A stretch of DNA of 64,000 nt from Flavobacteriales bacterium (lineage in GTDB: Bacteria; Bacteroidota; Bacteroidia; Flavobacteriales_F; PHOS-HE28). A program made the translations under genes and the position numbers. Positions 8,701-17,489 of this stretch are shown here, one piece after another. The stretch lies in the NCBI GenBank assembly GCA_016700415.1, contig CP065018.1, forward strand, positions 434,001-498,000. The letters run 5' to 3'. The notes below the pieces were generated by a model. The model ran no database searches. It saw nothing but the letters and a program-made list of their open reading frames with translations, and was not told the origin of the DNA. The number at the start of each line of letters is the position of its first letter. Position 1 is the first letter of the stretch.

Positions 8701-11650
8701 CCCAGTTCGGGTCGTTCCCGCTGAAGGTGGCCAACGGTGTCCATACGGCACCGTCCCAAGCGTCCAGCCGGATCGGGTTGATGGCGGCATCGTCCACGTT
8801 GTTCGAGAGCATCCAGAAGCTCACCTGTGGGTTTGTGAGGCTGCTGAAGTCCACATCCACGCTTTCCAAGCCGTTGGCCAGAATGCCGCCGCTGCCGTCG
8901 ATCCAAGCGTAGTTACCGCTGCCGGAATGGTCCGCCGCGCCGTTTACGCCGTAATCAGGACCCGGAGGGGCCAAGCTCGGAAGGAATCCCCAATTCTCGC
9001 CAGTGCCTTGGTTGACCCAGCAGTTGGGCAGGCTGGCGACCGCATCAAAGTTCTGCGTGTATGGCGCGGTGACGGTGCCACACACGGTGTTGAAGTTGAA
9101 CGGTCCGGCCCAATCGCTGGGGCCACCGACGCAAAGACTGCGCACATAGAATTTGTACGACGAGGAAGCCGATAACCCTGTGGCGCTTGCCGTGAGGGTG
9201 CTCGTGGGATCGGTGCCGAGGTCGTCCTCTCCGCCGGTACCGGGAAGGCCGCTGGTGCGCACTTCCCACTCGTACCCGTTGACCGGGACCGAGGCGCTGG
9301 CCGTCCAGCTAAAGTCGGCGGTGGTGGTGGTCGAACCGGTGAGCGCTAAGGCTGTAGGGGCCACGCAGGCGGGGCTTTCGATCACTGAGATCTCGTCCAG
9401 TACCAAGATGTCCATGTTCGCGAGGGACTTGGCATGGAAGCCGATGGTGTAGTCCCCGTTCGTGGCCGGTGTGAAGTCCAAGGTATTGGTCGCATTACCC
9501 ACCCCTGAGATGGACGGGTGGTCGAACAGCAGGTCCGTCATGGATGCCGAGGTTGCCCCCGTGCCGTACCAAACGTCCATTGCTTCCGGATAGTAAGTGC
9601 CGCCATCGTTGCCGTACTGGTAGCTGAGGCGGTAAGAAGTGCCGCCGACGAGGCTCAGGGGCTGAGTGAAGAGCCATGAATTAGCGTTATTGGCAGGGTC
9701 ATAGCCATACATGGCCACGTTGCCCGTGAACGGTAGTGCGTAGGTGGATGCTAAGAAGGACTCCCAATCGTTACCGGCGATCGTTTCACGGCTCCAGCAA
9801 GAGGGCAGGGCAGGGGTGACCGCGAGATCGAAATTCTCAGAGTAAGGCACAGTAGCCGCATTGCATGGGGTATGGAACGAATAACCGTTCGACCAAGGGC
9901 TGAGGCCGCCGCAATCGCTCTGCACATAGAGCACGTAGGCGGTGTTGGCGACGAGCGTTGAAGCACCGATGACGGAGGTCACGCCGTAACCGGTCGTGCC
10001 GGTCGCATCGGGTGAGGGGTCTCCGGCGGCACCGCTGCTGCGGATCTCCCAGATATAGCCGTTGAGGGGGTCGGAGGGGCTGGCGGTCCAAGAAAGATCG
10101 GCCGTGGTCGTGGTGATGTTCGTCGCGATCGGAAGCGTGGGCTTCTGGCAGGCGGCAGGCGGCGCAAGGGACAAGTTGTCCACGCCGATGTCATCATTCC
10201 CGAAGTCGGAGGTACACTTGAACCGGATGATCGTGGTGGCCGAGGTGCTGTTGATCGTGAACTCATGCGGGGTCCATGAAGCTACGGCCCCGAGCGGGGT
10301 GCCCAAGGCAGTGAAGCTTGTGCCGCCGTTGGTGGAGTAGGATACGTCCAAGACGTCCGTACCGGTGGGGTTGATATGGTCAAAGCTGAGCACATCCGTT
10401 CCCGAACCGGCGCTCATGTCGAGGTAGAGGTCGAGGCTTCCTTGGCTAGCGCCGGGAGCACCATAGGTGTGGAACGCTGCTGAATATGCACCGCTGCTGA
10501 AGGTGGGCGAATACGCCCCCCCCGGCAAATAGGACCAACCTGCGCTGGCACCTAAGTCGTTGCGGCGCCATGAATTGTTGCCGGTGGCCGGGGTGTTCTT
10601 CCAGCTCGCGCCGGGGATGTCAGTGGTACCGCACGCGTTCACCCAGGCTTCGAAGTTCTGTACGTAGGAGACGCCGTTGTATGCGAGATAGGCTACCGGA
10701 TTGGCTGCAACGGAGACCTGAAGCGGTGTGCTGGCCACGGGGTTCCCGGCATCGGCATCGCAGGTCACTACGCATTGGTACCAGATCGCAGCGGCAGGCA
10801 GGAGTACCAAGCTGGAGGATGTCGCTCCCGTCACATCCGTATAGGTCACGTTATTCGGGGAACTTTGCCATTGGTAGGTAAGACCGGTTTCGGCAGCTTG
10901 TTGGGTGCTCAAGGTGATGGTGCTGCCGGTGCAGAAGTCCGCGGTGCCGGTAGTGAGGGTGTTGCCCGGTGCTGCAATGGCGCACGCTGTGGACCCTATA
11001 TAGGTCAGTACCAAGCGGGGGCGTGTGGTCCTGGTCCCGGTGTTCGTCAAGGAGGCAGTTCCGCAGCCTGTGGCCACATCGGCCCGGTAGGTATGCTGGC
11101 CATTAAAACCGATGAGCGTGCTCCATTGGATCGCCGGGTTGCTGGTGTATCCAGTGGCGTTGTGGCATACTTCCACAAGCAGGTTCCCTCCGGTGTACGT
11201 GAATGAACTCACTGGGAATTTGATGTTGCCGGCATAACCGGACGTATAAGAGTAGGCCGTAGGTCCATACACCACAGCGGTGCCGGCCTCCCAACTGGCA
11301 ATGGGCAGGTCGGTGGTGGCGGTGTTCTTCATGGAAATGGTGTAACCGGGCAGGTTGTGGCCGCTGATGGTCGTGGCGTTGGCCACCCAACCGATCTCGG
11401 TGATCAACATGCCGTTGGTGATCCCTTGAGCGCCCAATTCCGCAGCGGTGTAGAGGTACTGTGCTCGCTGGGATTGATAATAGTGGCCTAAAGGACAGGG
11501 GTACGAGGTAGTGGTATTGGCACCACTGTTGGCACCGATGATCACGGTGGTTTGGGCGCTTAAGGTGCCCAGCATCACGAACAGGGCAAGGATCGAAAGC
11601 ATCCTCCACCACGGAATTCGTTGTGCTGTAACGGCGTGTTGGTCGTTCAT
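3290..11650 (-). CDS. Giant T9SS-secreted mosaic protein (2786 aa) with MAM-like, FN3 and GEVED domains
   Basis: An exported cell-surface or extracellular protein. Residues 1-33 are a signal peptide (hydrophobic MLSILALFVMLG, then TLSAQ). After a unique beta-rich N-terminal domain (about 35-220) and an Ig-like module come alternating MAM-like jelly-roll domains (recognised by FDHINPTG-type and GVDNLSL endings) and FN3 domains (TADLSWTAS, YVRS). Two GEVED domains follow (WVDWNNDLDFNDVGE and WIDFNHDLVF, each ending in EDYTF or EDYTL), then several PPC-like beta-sandwiches. The last 80 residues, from MWPNPVRES to QRLSIIK, are a type A T9SS sorting domain. The frame is open 53 codons further upstream; the ATG at 11650 was chosen because the signal peptide follows it. 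Binding target unknown; adhesion or polymer binding is inferred from domain types only. Confidence 0.88.
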   Translation of the reverse strand: MNDQHAVTAQRIPWWRMLSILALFVMLGTLSAQTTVIIGANSGANTTTSYPCPLGHYYQSQRAQYLYTAAELGAQGITNGMLITEIGWVANATTISGHNLPGYTISMKNTATTDLPIASWEAGTAVVYGPTAYSYTSGYAGNIKFPVSSFTYTGGNLLVEVCHNATGYTSNPAIQWSTLIGFNGQHTYRADVATGCGTASLTNTGTRTTRPRLVLTYIGSTACAIAAPGNTLTTGTADFCTGSTITLSTQQAAETGLTYQWQSSPNNVTYTDVTGATSSSLVLLPAAAIWYQCVVTCDADAGNPVASTPLQVSVAANPVAYLAYNGVSYVQNFEAWVNACGTTDIPGASWKNTPATGNNSWRRNDLGASAGWSYLPGGAYSPTFSSGAYSAAFHTYGAPGASQGSLDLYLDMSAGSGTDVLSFDHINPTGTDVLDVSYSTNGGTSFTALGTPLGAVASWTPHEFTINSTSATTIIRFKCTSDFGNDDIGVDNLSLAPPAACQKPTLPIATNITTTTADLSWTASPSDPLNGYIWEIRSSGAAGDPSPDATGTTGYGVTSVIGASTLVANTAYVLYVQSDCGGLSPWSNGYSFHTPCNAATVPYSENFDLAVTPALPSCWSRETIAGNDWESFLASTYALPFTGNVAMYGYDPANNANSWLFTQPLSLVGGTSYRLSYQYGNDGGTYYPEAMDVWYGTGATSASMTDLLFDHPSISGVGNATNTLDFTPATNGDYTIGFHAKSLANMDILVLDEISVIESPACVAPTALALTGSTTTTADFSWTASASVPVNGYEWEVRTSGLPGTGGEDDLGTDPTSTLTASATGLSASSSYKFYVRSLCVGGPSDWAGPFNFNTVCGTVTAPYTQNFDAVASLPNCWVNQGTGENWGFLPSLAPPGPDYGVNGAADHSGSGNYAWIDGSGGILANGLESVDVDFSSLTNPQVSFWMLSNNVDDAAINPIRLDAWDGAVWTPLATFSGNDPNWVERTAAIPGSIPTTSRFRLVALQSPTGSAFYNDLLVDDFSVMETPNCLPPTALSVTNITATTADLSWTASVSDPANGYVWEIRSDGLPAGNPSPDVSGTTAYGVTTVVGATPLVANTTYKLYVRGDCDVDGFSTWAQTTFFTGYCQATSTSTAYEIGSFSTTGGFLNISNLNSGFSTNGYGDFTSLVVSQMAEGTVNFAADYPGDTYRSSIWVDWNNDLDFNDVGEQVFLNAGYTSSDAGSFDVPTGQADGDYRMRIRTDWLNAPVACGTGTYYGETEDYTFRVETPTCIAPVATVTSLTGGTTATIDWMNNASFSYNWELRATGNPGDPAPIASGYHVGNGPAIIGGLTPGGQYYFYLQGWCNAADSSYWSTTSVYMGYCAAGSDDDATTNIKIAQVTFADVDNATSSTLGYDDQTAVVGHVQAGAFYPIAIAVQDGYDADRIRVWIDFNHDLVFSGSELVATGANPPANVGPNGYTVNTNFHMSAHALAGTTRMRIRLDNTINGPQNSPCGNSGFGQVEDYTLDVTAAPCTAPTATATPVPDCGNFQFTVNVDVTSVGDAPGNVTVDDDQGSAQQNGPTGTYTFGPYPNGTNVTYLVSFGTALCDEYVSTTYACTPTNQACGSAQGLTVYPENGCVMTNGSTFNASTEPMTGSGCVNNVLTLPTVYYSFVATGFAQNITLNFASGSFNASVFDACGGNELSCSGFNSGTTLVSGLTLNNTYYVRVASTGTGNFTLCVSESSVQPVSNDDCANADPVTVSAYGACTPTIGQLLGATHSAQANPSCVNPTLGTADVFYSFVANGDRQIITMSQDSTNKVYMLAAYNGCGGTQLLCKLIGPTFDALGTEYMVTGLTANNTYIVRVLCRPAEAGPFALCVMDPPPPVQVNCGGAVVDEFYQPVDNDNQYWAYHSNGTGAFTLTFNSGDIESFTWDKLTIRDGVDGNAPILYQNPSAQTDLTGVTVTATGSDLFMTLTTDGSVTPTLFDWTVQCAYHPGQACNANPVDCGLTYPGLTTGLGHNMPANACPFNGPASTGGAEWFVYTAASDQAVTVSTCGQAGFDTRISVFSGADCNNLTCLGMMDDSPGCPGGSSTLTFNTVTNNSYWIAVSGSGAQEGSYSLSLICSPVCTPPGNDLCGSATGVNNTVADGTGMPTEYTNVCATVDAPTTCSGTLPVQGVWFTFNTGNFDHTLITLLDNDEDNQYSASTLNYALYSGLCDGLGATNSVSCVVDAGGINVENVTQNTWYRLLVYNTGGSGISGTFGLLVEHPAHNDASITAILDPAPGLLCGTTMAPQVTLLNNGDNNLTSVQITYGLSLGIPYVHNWTGNLAYGASANVTLPTVPAQAGPAQTLSISTSLPNGVADDIPANDGQNVAVDVGGEALVVVIQNDANDGSGLYWEIFDDGYNTVASGPSSVPGTNELVSEYHCLPVDFGFCFYFHLYDSFGDGLCCSNGNGYWELQRPDGKVLIRDLFDGAVDGASSPTYSPAYSAYFDHVVCLPPGPAQIANKSCDIFNFTMNSKVYCREVVGATSYQFEFSNPDAGYIRRIAVSTNWVRFSQMHTSPLSPGVKYFVRARTNDAGPVASAHFGTGCEVGMTPTVPCTELISAPTYGHSCGEERAFNTNNSFIYATPVVGATEYQFRIFIPSEGYDETFIRSTYILQLKWNNRPPMVNGSTYSVQVNVKVGTEYSGFCGQTCTITINNGNPRPEASMAQATGTATMWPNPVRESQVNLSIDGIQDADQNITVDIQDIYGKQVFAKEFGNSGERFTTILDLPSDIASGVYMVNITVNGQKTVQRLSIIK

Positions 11651-12183
11651 GGGTCGTGGGGTTGGTTTTTTTACGATGTGGCTTGAAGTTTGTGCGGATG
11701 CGGGACACTCAAGGGACGTCATTGGTCGTTCAACTAAGGTTCCAGTTTGGCTTCCAAAGAGTGCATGTGATCTTGGTAGCGCCCCCAATGTACCGGGATT
11801 GTTGCCCAACGATGCAAGCGTTTTTATTTTTGAACATTAGGCAACCCTCTTGCGCACCTTCCGACCGCGGAAATGTGCAGGCCCCTGACGATGCTATCGA
11901 ACAGGCTGGACGTGAGTATGATATGGCTGTTTTTGGATGGAGCGATCGGCTTTTATGGTCTGGCCTGATCAGGGGAGTTGGAAGGTGGATCGTTGATTTC
12001 TTTCGATCGGAACGGGCAACGGTTTTGAGGCATTTGCGCCCCAAAGTGAAGTTTTCCGAAGTGGCCGTTTGCATTTTTTATCCGGTTTTGGTCGGGTCAA
12101 ATGTTCCGTTGGGATCCCTCGATCAGGCGTTCGCAAGCTATACCTTGGGTCCGTACCAGCATCAAGTTGACCTCGCAAAGCAA
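11651..12183. other. Intergenic region between the two giant protein genes
   Basis: About 530 bp between two minus-strand genes. It should contain the promoter of the 2786-aa protein, but no clear TAnnTTTG box is visible near the start. It is less GC-rich than the flanks. A 188-codon plus-strand frame crosses it, but this has no recognisable features and overlaps the 5-prime end of the giant gene. Confidence 0.5.
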
Positions 12184-12213
12184 GAAGGGCCGCCCCTCGC
12201 GGAACGGCCCTTC
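12184..12213 (-). terminator. Terminator of the 1739-aa surface protein gene
   Basis: GAAGGGCCG (12184-12192) pairs exactly with CGGCCCTTC (12205-12213) around a 12-nt loop, about 57 nt past the stop codon. The stem matches that of the paralogous gene, so the terminator was probably duplicated with the tail. Confidence 0.75.
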
Positions 12214-12269
12214 GCCTTATAACTCCAGAGCTCCCGCAGCGGTCACCCGAAGGGGACCTGCGGTCACGG

Positions 12270-14715
12270 TTACTTGATGATGCTCAACCGTTGCACGGTG
12301 GTCTTTCCGTTCACGGTGATGTGTACCAGATACGTTCCGCTGGCGATGTCCCCCGGCAGGTCCAGGGTGGTGGTGAAGCGCTCGCCGTTGTTCCCGTACG
12401 CCTTGGCGAAGACCTGCTTTCCGTAGAGGTCCAGGATATCAATGGTGATCTGCTGGTCCGCGTCCCGGATGCCGTCGATGCTCAGTTTGACCTGCCCGTC
12501 CCGCACGGGGTTCGGCCACATCGTCGCCGTTCCGGTGGTCTGCTCCATGCTGGCCTCGGGGCGCTCGCCGCCATTGTCGATGGTGATGGCGCAGACGTCC
12601 CCGCAGAAGCCGCTGTATACCGTGCCCACCTTCACGTTCACCTGCACGTTGTACGTGGAGCCGTTGACCAACGGAGGCCGGTTGTTCCACTTCAGCTGCA
12701 GGATGTAGGTGTCGCGGGTGAAGGTCTCATCATATCCTTCCCCGGGAATGAAGATGCGGAACTGGTACTCCGTCGCACCCACCACCGGCATGGCATAGAT
12801 GAAGCTGTTGTTGGTGTTGAAGGCGCGCGTCTCGTTGCAGGAATGCCCGTAGTTGGGCGCGCTGATCAGCTCCGTGCAGGTCACTGACAGCGGTCCGCTC
12901 ATGCCCACCTCGCAGCCGGTGCCGAAGTGTGCGCTGGCCAAGGGGCCTGCGTTGTTCGTCCTTACCCGGACGAAGTACTTCACGCCGGGCGTCAGCGGGT
13001 TGTTGTGCATCTGGTTGAAGCGCACCTGGTCGGTGTTCACCGCGATGCGGCGGATGAAGCCCGCATCGGGGTCGGAGAACTCGAACTGGTAGCTGGTGGC
13101 TCCAAGTACTTTGTTGCAGTACACCTTGCTGTTCATGGTGTAATCGAAGATGCCGCAGGACTTGTTCGCGATCTTGGCCGGGCCGGGAGGCAGGCAGAAG
13201 CTGTGGTCGTAGTAGGCGGAGTAGGCCGGGCTGTACGTGGGTGAAGAGGACCCGTCCACGGCGCCATCGAAAAGGTCACGAAGGAGGACCCTGCCGTCCG
13301 GCCGCTGCAGTTCCCAGTACCCGTTCCCGTTGGAGCAGCAGAGGCCGTCCCCGTAGTTGTCGTACAGGTGGAAGCTGAAGCAGTTGCCGAAGTCCATGGG
13401 CAGGCAGTGGTATTCACTGATCAGCGTGTTGGCCTGGCCTGCCGTGTAGGGTCCACCGGACAAATAGTAGGAGAAGGTCTCATCATAGATCTCCCAGGTC
13501 AGCCCTTGATCGTTGTTGGCATCGAGCTTGATCTTCACCACAACGGCCTCGCCACCCACGTCGAGGGCCACGCTCCGGCCATCGTTTGCCGGAACATCAT
13601 CGGCCACACCGTTGGGGAGGCTGGTGGTGATGGAGAGCGTTTGGCCCGCACCCACCTCCGCCGGAACGGTGGGCAGGGTGATGTTGGCGGACGCTCCGTA
13701 GGGAAGGTTACCCGTCCAGTTGTACACGTGGGACGCACCACCGGAGAGCCCATAGGTGAATTGCAGTGTGGTGAGGTTGTTGTCCCCGTTGTTGAGCAGA
13801 GCCACTTTCGGGGCCATCGTGGTGCCGCAGAACAAGCCTGGGGCCGGATCGAGGATGGCGGTGATGGCCGCGTCATTGTGCGTAGGATTTTGCATCATCA
13901 GCCCGAAGGTGCCGCTCACGCCGGACCCGCCGGTGTTGTACACCATCAGGCGGTAATCCGTATGGGCTGCCAGCAGGTTGACGGTGGTCCCGGCGGCATC
14001 GCTCAGGGCCGCATCGGGCTGAGCCGCCCCCGGTCCGGAGCAATTCCCTGTAAAGAGGGCATAGTTCAGGGTGCTGGCGGTGTATTGGTTGTTCTCGCCA
14101 TTGTCCAGCAAGGTGATCAATGCGTGTTGGTAGGCACCCGTGTTGAAGGTGAACCAGACGCCTTGCACGGGCATGGTGCCGGAAACGACGGTCGGGGCGT
14201 CCACCGTGGCGCATTCATTGGTGTATTGCACCGGAGCGGGCGTGCTCATGCCATCGGCGACCGTGATGCCGATCGCGATGGCATCAAGGCACAGGTCATT
14301 GGCGGGCGGGGTGCAGATAACACCACAGATGACGGTCAATCCGTACGTGCCTTCGGAGGCGCCTTCACCACCGACCGCGATCCAATAGGTATTGCCGGCA
14401 TAAGCGTTGAAGGTCATCGTACCGGTGCCGCCGGCGCAACCGGGGCTGTCATCCACCATGCTCAGGCAGGTGAGTCCGTTGCAGTCCGCTCCGGAGAACA
14501 CCGAGATGCGGGTATCAAAGTTCGCGGCGCCGCAGGTGCTCAGCGTCACGGACTCGTCGGTGGTAGGCGTGTATTTCCACCAGTTCTGGCCACCCGTGCT
14601 GGCCGCACCGTTGAACGGGCAGGCATTGGCCGGCATGCTGTGGGCCACCGCCACCGTGTTGCCGTTGTAGGTCTGGCCGCAAGCCACCGCATAGGCCGTG
14701 GCGCAGGTGTTGTGC
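12270..14715 (-). repeat. Duplicated gene tail, copy 2 (partner 3290-5710)
   Basis: This is the second copy of the 2.4-kb 3-prime module described at 3290-5710. Protein landmarks shared by both copies include ANACPFNG, DTRISVFSGADCN, PVQGVWFTFNTG, LCCSNGNGYWELQRPDG and the sorting domain ending VQRLSIIK. Confidence 0.8.
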
Positions 14716-17489
14716 GGTGGGATCACGTTCACCGTGTAATCCTCCGCCTCACTGTTGTTCATGTTGCCACAAGCGCCGGGTGAGGATCCGTTGCCGGCCC
14801 TGACGCGCATGATCGTAGGTCCTCCTACAGCGTTCACGGGAACAGTGATGTTCAACGGGGAGCCGCTGCTGGCGCCGTTCGACCAGAACACAGTGCCCAG
14901 ATCATATTTCTCGGAGGCATCAAATGTGCCGTTCTGGTTCCAATCGATCCAGACGTTGACGTATGCGGTGCTGAAGAAACCGGGGGAGTTGGCGCTGACC
15001 GACAGGGCGAAAGTGTGGCCTGCGTCCACGGTGGTGCTCTGGGCGCTGAAGTCGCTATAGGCCGGGTCTCCCGTGGAAGGGTTGGAAATGGTGTTGAAGC
15101 TCACGTTCGTCACGCCCGTGGCGTTGTCGGTCGTTGCCGTGGCGGCACAATAGCAAGCTGCGGCCAAGGCATTGGGCGTAACGGCCACGGGAATGCTGGT
15201 CCCCGGGTTGCCGGAACAGGTCGCCACCACTTGGTACCAGGTGGGCACTGCCGTATTGGTCACCTGGGTGGTCGCCGTTCCTAAGCCGTTGTTGGCGAAG
15301 GGGCCTCCCGCGCCGGTGGTGCTGCTTTGCCATTGGTAGGTGACGCCCGATCCCGTGATGGGGTATTGGAACTCCAGGGTGAAGTCCGCACCGGGACAGG
15401 GGGCGGTCAAGGACGCGGTGGTGTTGCCCGGATAAGGGGTGCCGCTGCAAGGCAATTGGACCTGGACGTTCACCGTGTAGTCCTCGGCCTCGCTGTAGGT
15501 ATTGTTCCCACAGGCGGTCGGTGCCGAATTGTACCTCACGCGGACGCGCATGACCGTGTTGCCCGGAAGCGCAGTGAGAGGGACTTGGATGTTATTGGGG
15601 GAACCGCTCGGCGCGGCATCCGCAACACCGTAGGCCGATCCCAGGTCGTATTCCTCGGAGCCGTCGAAGGTCCCGTTTTGGTTCCAGTCGATCCAGGCCT
15701 TCACATGAACGGTGTAGCCTCCGTCCGTGTTCACGCGGACGGAAAGGGGGTAACTGGCCCCTTGGTCCACTGAGGTGGATTGCGCACTAAAGTCGGAGTA
15801 GGCAGGCGCACCGACGGAAGTATTGTCGATGGTATTGAACATCACGTTCGTCAAGCCTGTGTTGTCATCCGAACTGGCCGTCGGCACGCAATAGCAAGCT
15901 CCGCTAAGGGTTGGTGTCACCAATATGGGCGTACTATGCCCTGTATTCCCGCTGCAGGTAATGCCGATCCGGTACCAAGTGGCCGTGCCCGGTGTGGTCA
16001 CCTCTGTGGTCGCGGTGCCTAAGCCGTTGTTGGCGAAGGGGCCACCAGCGCCGGTGGTGCTGCTTTGCCACTGGTAGGAAAGCCCCGATCCCGTCACCTG
16101 GTCCTGAAATCCCAGTGTGACGCTGCTTCCCGGACATGGTGTCGCATTGGTGACCGTGGTGTTTCCGGGATCGGGCGTACCGGTGCAGGGCGGTGGTACA
16201 AGCACGTTCAGCGTATAATCCTCGGCCTCGCTATAACTCTGGTTTCCGCAGGCGTTGATCGTCGAAGAGCGCCTCGCACGGACGCGCATGACCGTGGTGC
16301 CGGGAAGCGCGGTGACCGGGATCATGAGGATCTGCGGGGATCCGCTCGGTGCACCATCGGTCACGCCGTATGCCGATCCCAGATCGTATTCCTCGGAGCC
16401 GTCGAATGTCCCGTTCTGGTTCCAGTCGATCCATGCCTTGACGTAAACCGTGTTGTTCCCGTTCGTGTTCACCCGCACAGAGAGCGGATAGCCCGTGCCT
16501 TGGTCCACCGGGGTGGATTGCGCACTGTAGTCCGTGTAGGCAGGCGCGCCACTGGAGGAGTTGTCAATGGTGTTGAAAGTCACGTTCGTCACCCCGGTAT
16601 TGTTATCCGAGCTGGCTGTCGGCGTGCAGTAACAAGCTCCGGAAAGGGTGGGAGTCACCCATACAGGCGTGCTGTAACCCGTATTCCCGCTACAGGTCAT
16701 GGCGATACGGTACCAGGTGGCCGCACCCGGTGTGGTCACCTCCGTGGTCGCGATGCCTAAGCCGTTGCTGGCGAAGGGGCCGCCGGCGCCCGTTGTGCTG
16801 CTTTGCCATTGGTAGGAGAGACCGAGGTCCGTGGAGTGGTTCTGGAAATCGAGGGTCACGGAATTACCTGGGCAAGGCATCGCATCGTTGGCCGTGGTGT
16901 TCCCGGGGTCGGGCGTGCCGCTACAGACCGGGAGCGCCATCACGTTGATGGTGTAGTCCTCCGCTTCACTGTTGTTCGTGTTGCCGCAGGCGCTGGGGGC
17001 GCTTCCTTGACGGGTCCGGATGCGCATACGCGTGTTGCCCGATGTGGCCGTAAGAGGTACGGTGATGTTCAAGGGCGAGGCGCTTGTATTGCCAATCGCT
17101 CCGCTCCAACCTGAATTCAGCGTGCCCAAGGCGTAGGTTTCCCCAACATCATCAAAGTCGCCATCGTGGTTCCAATCGATCCAGCCCACGGCGGTATTGT
17201 TCGTTAAGAACCCGGTGGCTTGGATCTTCACCGAGAGGTCATGGGACGAACCCTTCAGGACCGTGGTCGATTGCGCTGTGTAGTTCGTATAGGCCGGGGT
17301 ACTGGACGAACTGTTGTCGATCGTGTTGAAGATCACCTGCGTGATGCCGGCGGAACCGGCACTGCTTGCACCTGCCGAGCAGTAGCTCTGCGCTTGGGCC
17401 AGGCCCGCCATGCCGCTCAAGGCAAGCATCCAGATCAAGGCCAGTAGACCGGGGGCGCGATAGCGTGGGGTCGTGTTCCGTGTGTCCAT
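12270..17489 (-). CDS. T9SS-secreted protein with four GEVED repeats (1739 aa)
   Basis: A paralogue of the 2786-aa protein next door. Residues 1-34 form a signal peptide (LLALIWMLALSGMAGLAQA). Four GEVED domains follow, each with a W-x-D-W-N-x-(D/N)-G motif (WIDWNHDGDF, then three WIDWNQNGTFD) and a closing SEAEDYT. Three Ig-like linkers (YQWQSSTTGAGGPF) separate them, giving a 246-residue period. The C-terminal part is nearly the same as in the neighbour and ends in a type A T9SS sorting domain (MWPNPVRDG to QRLSIIK). An in-frame GTG at 17549 would add 20 residues. The ATG at 17489 is preferred because it places a short basic segment before the hydrophobic core. GEVED domains are common in Bacteroidota extracellular proteins; ligand unknown. 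Confidence 0.88.
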   Translation of the reverse strand: MDTRNTTPRYRAPGLLALIWMLALSGMAGLAQAQSYCSAGASSAGSAGITQVIFNTIDNSSSSTPAYTNYTAQSTTVLKGSSHDLSVKIQATGFLTNNTAVGWIDWNHDGDFDDVGETYALGTLNSGWSGAIGNTSASPLNITVPLTATSGNTRMRIRTRQGSAPSACGNTNNSEAEDYTINVMALPVCSGTPDPGNTTANDAMPCPGNSVTLDFQNHSTDLGLSYQWQSSTTGAGGPFASNGLGIATTEVTTPGAATWYRIAMTCSGNTGYSTPVWVTPTLSGACYCTPTASSDNNTGVTNVTFNTIDNSSSGAPAYTDYSAQSTPVDQGTGYPLSVRVNTNGNNTVYVKAWIDWNQNGTFDGSEEYDLGSAYGVTDGAPSGSPQILMIPVTALPGTTVMRVRARRSSTINACGNQSYSEAEDYTLNVLVPPPCTGTPDPGNTTVTNATPCPGSSVTLGFQDQVTGSGLSYQWQSSTTGAGGPFANNGLGTATTEVTTPGTATWYRIGITCSGNTGHSTPILVTPTLSGACYCVPTASSDDNTGLTNVMFNTIDNTSVGAPAYSDFSAQSTSVDQGASYPLSVRVNTDGGYTVHVKAWIDWNQNGTFDGSEEYDLGSAYGVADAAPSGSPNNIQVPLTALPGNTVMRVRVRYNSAPTACGNNTYSEAEDYTVNVQVQLPCSGTPYPGNTTASLTAPCPGADFTLEFQYPITGSGVTYQWQSSTTGAGGPFANNGLGTATTQVTNTAVPTWYQVVATCSGNPGTSIPVAVTPNALAAACYCAATATTDNATGVTNVSFNTISNPSTGDPAYSDFSAQSTTVDAGHTFALSVSANSPGFFSTAYVNVWIDWNQNGTFDASEKYDLGTVFWSNGASSGSPLNITVPVNAVGGPTIMRVRAGNGSSPGACGNMNNSEAEDYTVNVIPPHNTCATAYAVACGQTYNGNTVAVAHSMPANACPFNGAASTGGQNWWKYTPTTDESVTLSTCGAANFDTRISVFSGADCNGLTCLSMVDDSPGCAGGTGTMTFNAYAGNTYWIAVGGEGASEGTYGLTVICGVICTPPANDLCLDAIAIGITVADGMSTPAPVQYTNECATVDAPTVVSGTMPVQGVWFTFNTGAYQHALITLLDNGENNQYTASTLNYALFTGNCSGPGAAQPDAALSDAAGTTVNLLAAHTDYRLMVYNTGGSGVSGTFGLMMQNPTHNDAAITAILDPAPGLFCGTTMAPKVALLNNGDNNLTTLQFTYGLSGGASHVYNWTGNLPYGASANITLPTVPAEVGAGQTLSITTSLPNGVADDVPANDGRSVALDVGGEAVVVKIKLDANNDQGLTWEIYDETFSYYLSGGPYTAGQANTLISEYHCLPMDFGNCFSFHLYDNYGDGLCCSNGNGYWELQRPDGRVLLRDLFDGAVDGSSSPTYSPAYSAYYDHSFCLPPGPAKIANKSCGIFDYTMNSKVYCNKVLGATSYQFEFSDPDAGFIRRIAVNTDQVRFNQMHNNPLTPGVKYFVRVRTNNAGPLASAHFGTGCEVGMSGPLSVTCTELISAPNYGHSCNETRAFNTNNSFIYAMPVVGATEYQFRIFIPGEGYDETFTRDTYILQLKWNNRPPLVNGSTYNVQVNVKVGTVYSGFCGDVCAITIDNGGERPEASMEQTTGTATMWPNPVRDGQVKLSIDGIRDADQQITIDILDLYGKQVFAKAYGNNGERFTTTLDLPGDIASGTYLVHITVNGKTTVQRLSIIK
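14710..17400 (-). repeat. Tandem GEVED-plus-linker repeat with 738-bp period
   Basis: Corresponding sites in successive units lie at about 15327, 16065 and 16803, that is exactly 738 bp (246 codons) apart. Units 2 and 3 are closest to each other; the outermost unit, nearest the signal peptide, is the most diverged. Confidence 0.75.

Noticed and set aside
11656..12222. Plus-strand 188-codon frame between the two giant genes
   Set aside because: It overlaps the 5-prime end of the minus-strand giant gene and its own far end runs through the terminator at 12184; no homology or start signal.
13368..14783. Plus-strand 471-codon frame
   Set aside because: Antisense to the GEVED protein. Its sequence mirrors the sense codons, with many Gly, Arg and Val typical of GC-rich antisense frames. 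The same kind of frame occurs opposite the paralogue (3275-4258 and 5531-6739).
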